Below are positions 12,297 through 14,318 of a DNA stretch of 14,318 nt, in pieces (within the stretch, counting starts at the first letter, position 1; each line of letters opens with the position of its first letter). Both the position numbers and the translations under genes were made by a program. This DNA is from DASZHC01 sp035938215. Its GTDB lineage: Bacteria > Verrucomicrobiota > Verrucomicrobiia > Chthoniobacterales > JAFAMB01. Below the pieces are notes generated by a model that worked only from the letters and a program-made list of their open reading frames with translations, made no database searches and was not told the DNA's origin. The stretch lies in contig DASZHC010000179.1 in assembly GCA_035938215.1 (NCBI GenBank), forward strand, positions 1 to 14,318, in the 5' to 3' direction.

Positions 12297-14318
12297 ATGT
12301 GGATTGTAAAGATCGCTCTCAAAGCTCCCTACACATTTGCCGTTCTCGCGATACTACTGCTGATTGGGGGCGCACTCAGCGCGCTGCAGATGCCGAAGGA
12401 TATTTTCCCGGCAATTAACATCCCAGTCGTCGGTATTCTTTGGACGTTCAATGGCATGCCGGCCCAGGAAATGGAACGTCGAATTACGACTGTCTCCGAG
12501 AGGGCATTGACCACTACGGTCAATAATATTGAGCATATCGAATCCAACTCTTTCAATGGTATCGATGTTATCAAGGTCTACCTGCAGCCGCATGCGAGTG
12601 TGGATGCCGCCATCGCTGAAACTACGGCGGCGTGTCAGGCGATTCTTAAAACGCTGCCGGCAGGTATCACTCCACCGAATATTCTCAGCTACAACGCGGC
12701 CAACGTGCCGGTGTTGCAGCTTAGCGTAGGCGGAGGGAAATTTTCCGAGCAGGAACTTTATGACTTTGCTACCAATTTTATTCGTACGCAGCTCGCAACC
12801 GTACAGGGGGCATCCATTCCCCTGCCTTATGGCGGCAAAACCCGAGCCGTTTCGGTGGACCTGGATCCCAACAAGCTGCAGGCCCATAACATCTCACCTC
12901 AAGATGTTACCAACGCGATCAATCAGCAAAGCGTAATATTACCATCCGGTACAGCGAAGATCGGTAAACGCGAGTACGATGTCCTGTTTAACAGTAATAC
13001 CGATACGATCCAGGCGTTGAATAATCTGCCGATCAAAGAGGTGAACGGTGCGACGATCTACGTTCGGGATGTGGCGAACGTTCGCGACGGCTATACGCCG
13101 CAGGTGAATATGGTGATTTCTAACGGCATTAAGGCCGCGCTTTTACCCGTGCTGAAGAGTGGCAGCGCCTCGACGCTCGATGTGGTGTCGAAGGTAAACG
13201 CAGCGTTACCTGGAATAGCCGCTACTTTGCCAAAGGAATTGGAGATCAAGCCGTTATTTGATCAGTCGGTTTTCGTGAGTACGGCGCTCGCTGACGTCGG
13301 ACAAGAAGCGATTATTGCCGCATCGTTGACCGCTGCAATGATCCTCTTGTTTCTGGGTTCGTGGCGAAGCACCGTTGTCGTAGCGACCTCGATCCCACTT
13401 TCAATCTGTTGCTCGATACTGGCTCTTCATGCATTGGGCCAAACCCTGAACATTATGACCTTAGGCGGCCTGGCATTAGCCGTGGGAATCCTCGTCGACG
13501 ACGCGACTGTCACGATTGAGAACATCCATCGCAATTTGGCCATGGGCAAATCGCTGGTCGATGGAATTCTGGACGGCGCCGATCAGATCGCTACGCCGGC
13601 GTTCGTTGCGACCCTTTCTATTTGCATCGTCTTTGTTCCAATCTTTTTGTTGGGAGGAGTTGCCTACTATCTCTTTTCGCCGTTGGCTATGGCGGTGGTG
13701 TTTGCCATGATGGCTTCCTACATCTTGTCGCGAACGGTGGTGCCAACCATGGTGAATTTTTTGCTCAAGGGCGAGCACCACACTGAGAATCCCGACGAAA
13801 GCAAATTGAACCGGCGAAATTGGTTTGGTCGCATCCACGAAGGATTTAATCACGGCTTCGAGAAGGTGCGGAACTTCTATGTTGCCAGATTGGAATGGAC
13901 GCTTAGGCACGCCCGCTTAGCGGTTGCCGTCAGTCTGGGATTCGCCGTGCTCTCACTTGTTATCCTGATGCCATTCCTCGGTGAGGATTTCTTCCCGTTG
14001 GTTGATGCGGGTCAATTTCGGTTGCATGTGCGGGCGCCGGTGGGCACTCGGATCGAGGAGACTCAGCATGTTTTTACGGAGGTGGAGAATGTCATCCGCA
14101 GTGTAATCCCGAAGAACGAGATTGATCTGGTGCTCGCTAACATTGGCCTGCCATTGAATTTAAATCTTGCCTTGAGTGACACTGCCACGATCAGTTCTGC
14201 TGATGGAGAGATCCTGGTGTCGCTCAATCAGCAGAAACATGGTCCGACCTGGGATTATGTTAAAAGAATCCGGCAGGAGCTGATAGCTAAGTATCCGAAT
14301 TATACGTTTTTCGTGCAG
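12297..14318 (+). CDS. RND-family efflux pump inner-membrane subunit (partial, runs off right edge)
   Basis: 674 codons are open to the window end, about two thirds of the usual 1,020-1,080 residues. Seen in order: the first membrane helix (FAVLAILLLIGGALSALQMP) and the family-typical FPAINIPVVGILWTF. The first periplasmic porter part contains GMPAQEMERRI, ITPPNILSYNAANVPVLQL and YDVLFNSNTD. After it come membrane helices 2-6, with GILVDDATVTIENIHRNL carrying the proton-relay pair Asp401-Asp402, and then the second porter half starting GEDFFPLVDAGQFRLHVRAP. The DD pair and general pattern fit the hydrophobe/amphiphile exporters rather than metal CusA-type pumps. The pump acts with a periplasmic adaptor and an outer-membrane channel, neither in view; they may follow to the right. 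The ATG at 12297 is preceded by AGAGATT, a weak Shine-Dalgarno. It begins 28 bases after the symporter, in the same operon. Confidence 0.95.
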   Translation, partial: MWIVKIALKAPYTFAVLAILLLIGGALSALQMPKDIFPAINIPVVGILWTFNGMPAQEMERRITTVSERALTTTVNNIEHIESNSFNGIDVIKVYLQPHASVDAAIAETTAACQAILKTLPAGITPPNILSYNAANVPVLQLSVGGGKFSEQELYDFATNFIRTQLATVQGASIPLPYGGKTRAVSVDLDPNKLQAHNISPQDVTNAINQQSVILPSGTAKIGKREYDVLFNSNTDTIQALNNLPIKEVNGATIYVRDVANVRDGYTPQVNMVISNGIKAALLPVLKSGSASTLDVVSKVNAALPGIAATLPKELEIKPLFDQSVFVSTALADVGQEAIIAASLTAAMILLFLGSWRSTVVVATSIPLSICCSILALHALGQTLNIMTLGGLALAVGILVDDATVTIENIHRNLAMGKSLVDGILDGADQIATPAFVATLSICIVFVPIFLLGGVAYYLFSPLAMAVVFAMMASYILSRTVVPTMVNFLLKGEHHTENPDESKLNRRNWFGRIHEGFNHGFEKVRNFYVARLEWTLRHARLAVAVSLGFAVLSLVILMPFLGEDFFPLVDAGQFRLHVRAPVGTRIEETQHVFTEVENVIRSVIPKNEIDLVLANIGLPLNLNLALSDTATISSADGEILVSLNQQKHGPTWDYVKRIRQELIAKYPNYTFFVQ

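Noticed and set aside
13476..13910. 144-codon minus-strand ORF rich in His, Gln and Arg
   Set aside because: Antisense shadow of the membrane-helix and loop region of the RND pump.
1..14318. CRISPR array, rRNA, tRNA or complete insertion sequence
   Set aside because: No regularly spaced long repeats, cloverleaf sequences, rRNA-like segments, or transposase with terminal inverted repeats were seen on either strand.

Overview
The window reads like accessory DNA from a soil-type environmental bacterium, about half G+C. The style of the small secreted proteins (Pro/Thr-rich 'PTPTP' tails, signal peptide plus no recognisable domain), the frequent lack of Shine-Dalgarno sequences and the integrase type make Verrucomicrobiota (Chthoniobacterales-like) my best guess. 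That assignment rests on impression, not on a marker gene.

Region 1 (1-4112) is a patchwork of decayed and small genes. On the minus strand lies an unrecognised reading frame with an internal stop (167-538). On the plus strand follow a membrane-anchored PH/GRAM-like gene broken by frameshifts (571-1157), an HNH-type phage/mobile endonuclease gene with an in-frame TGA and lost catalytic histidines (2732-3322), and a possible frameshifted XRE-type repressor (3492-3679). Interleaved on the minus strand are intact genes: a cupin protein (2254-2613), two small exported proteins (1823-2221, 1299-1727) and an exported OB-fold-like protein (3717-4112).

Region 2 (4113-5835) holds one single-pass membrane protein of unknown function (4593-5324) with long non-coding flanks.

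Region 3 (5836-9530) is the remnant of a type I restriction locus on the minus strand. A class II Fic protein (8205-9434) is preceded by an operator-like array of ATTCAA elements. After it come a 5'-truncated, frameshifted hsdR (6554-7997) and an intact YgjP/SprT-like metallopeptidase (5836-6564) that overlaps the hsdR stop. hsdM, hsdS and the nuclease half of hsdR are absent. A small ORF (8040-8186, plus strand) sits at the deletion scar.

Region 4 (9531-10490) contains the 3' end of a dead tyrosine recombinase (9997-10416, minus strand), whose catalytic arginine codon has become TGA. It suggests the island arrived by integration.

Region 5 (10442-14318) is healthy and plus-strand. A GntR/FCD regulator, a bile-acid:sodium-symporter-like (SBF-like) membrane protein and an RND exporter, which runs off the right edge, are spaced 22 and 28 bases apart and look like one operon. 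An AATTGT-AG-ACAATT inverted repeat beside a TTGACA box lies before the regulator. A perfect 16-base palindrome lies over the stop codon between symporter and RND pump. The regulator probably senses a small carboxylate-type ligand and controls import/export by the two transporters; the substrate cannot be read from the sequence.
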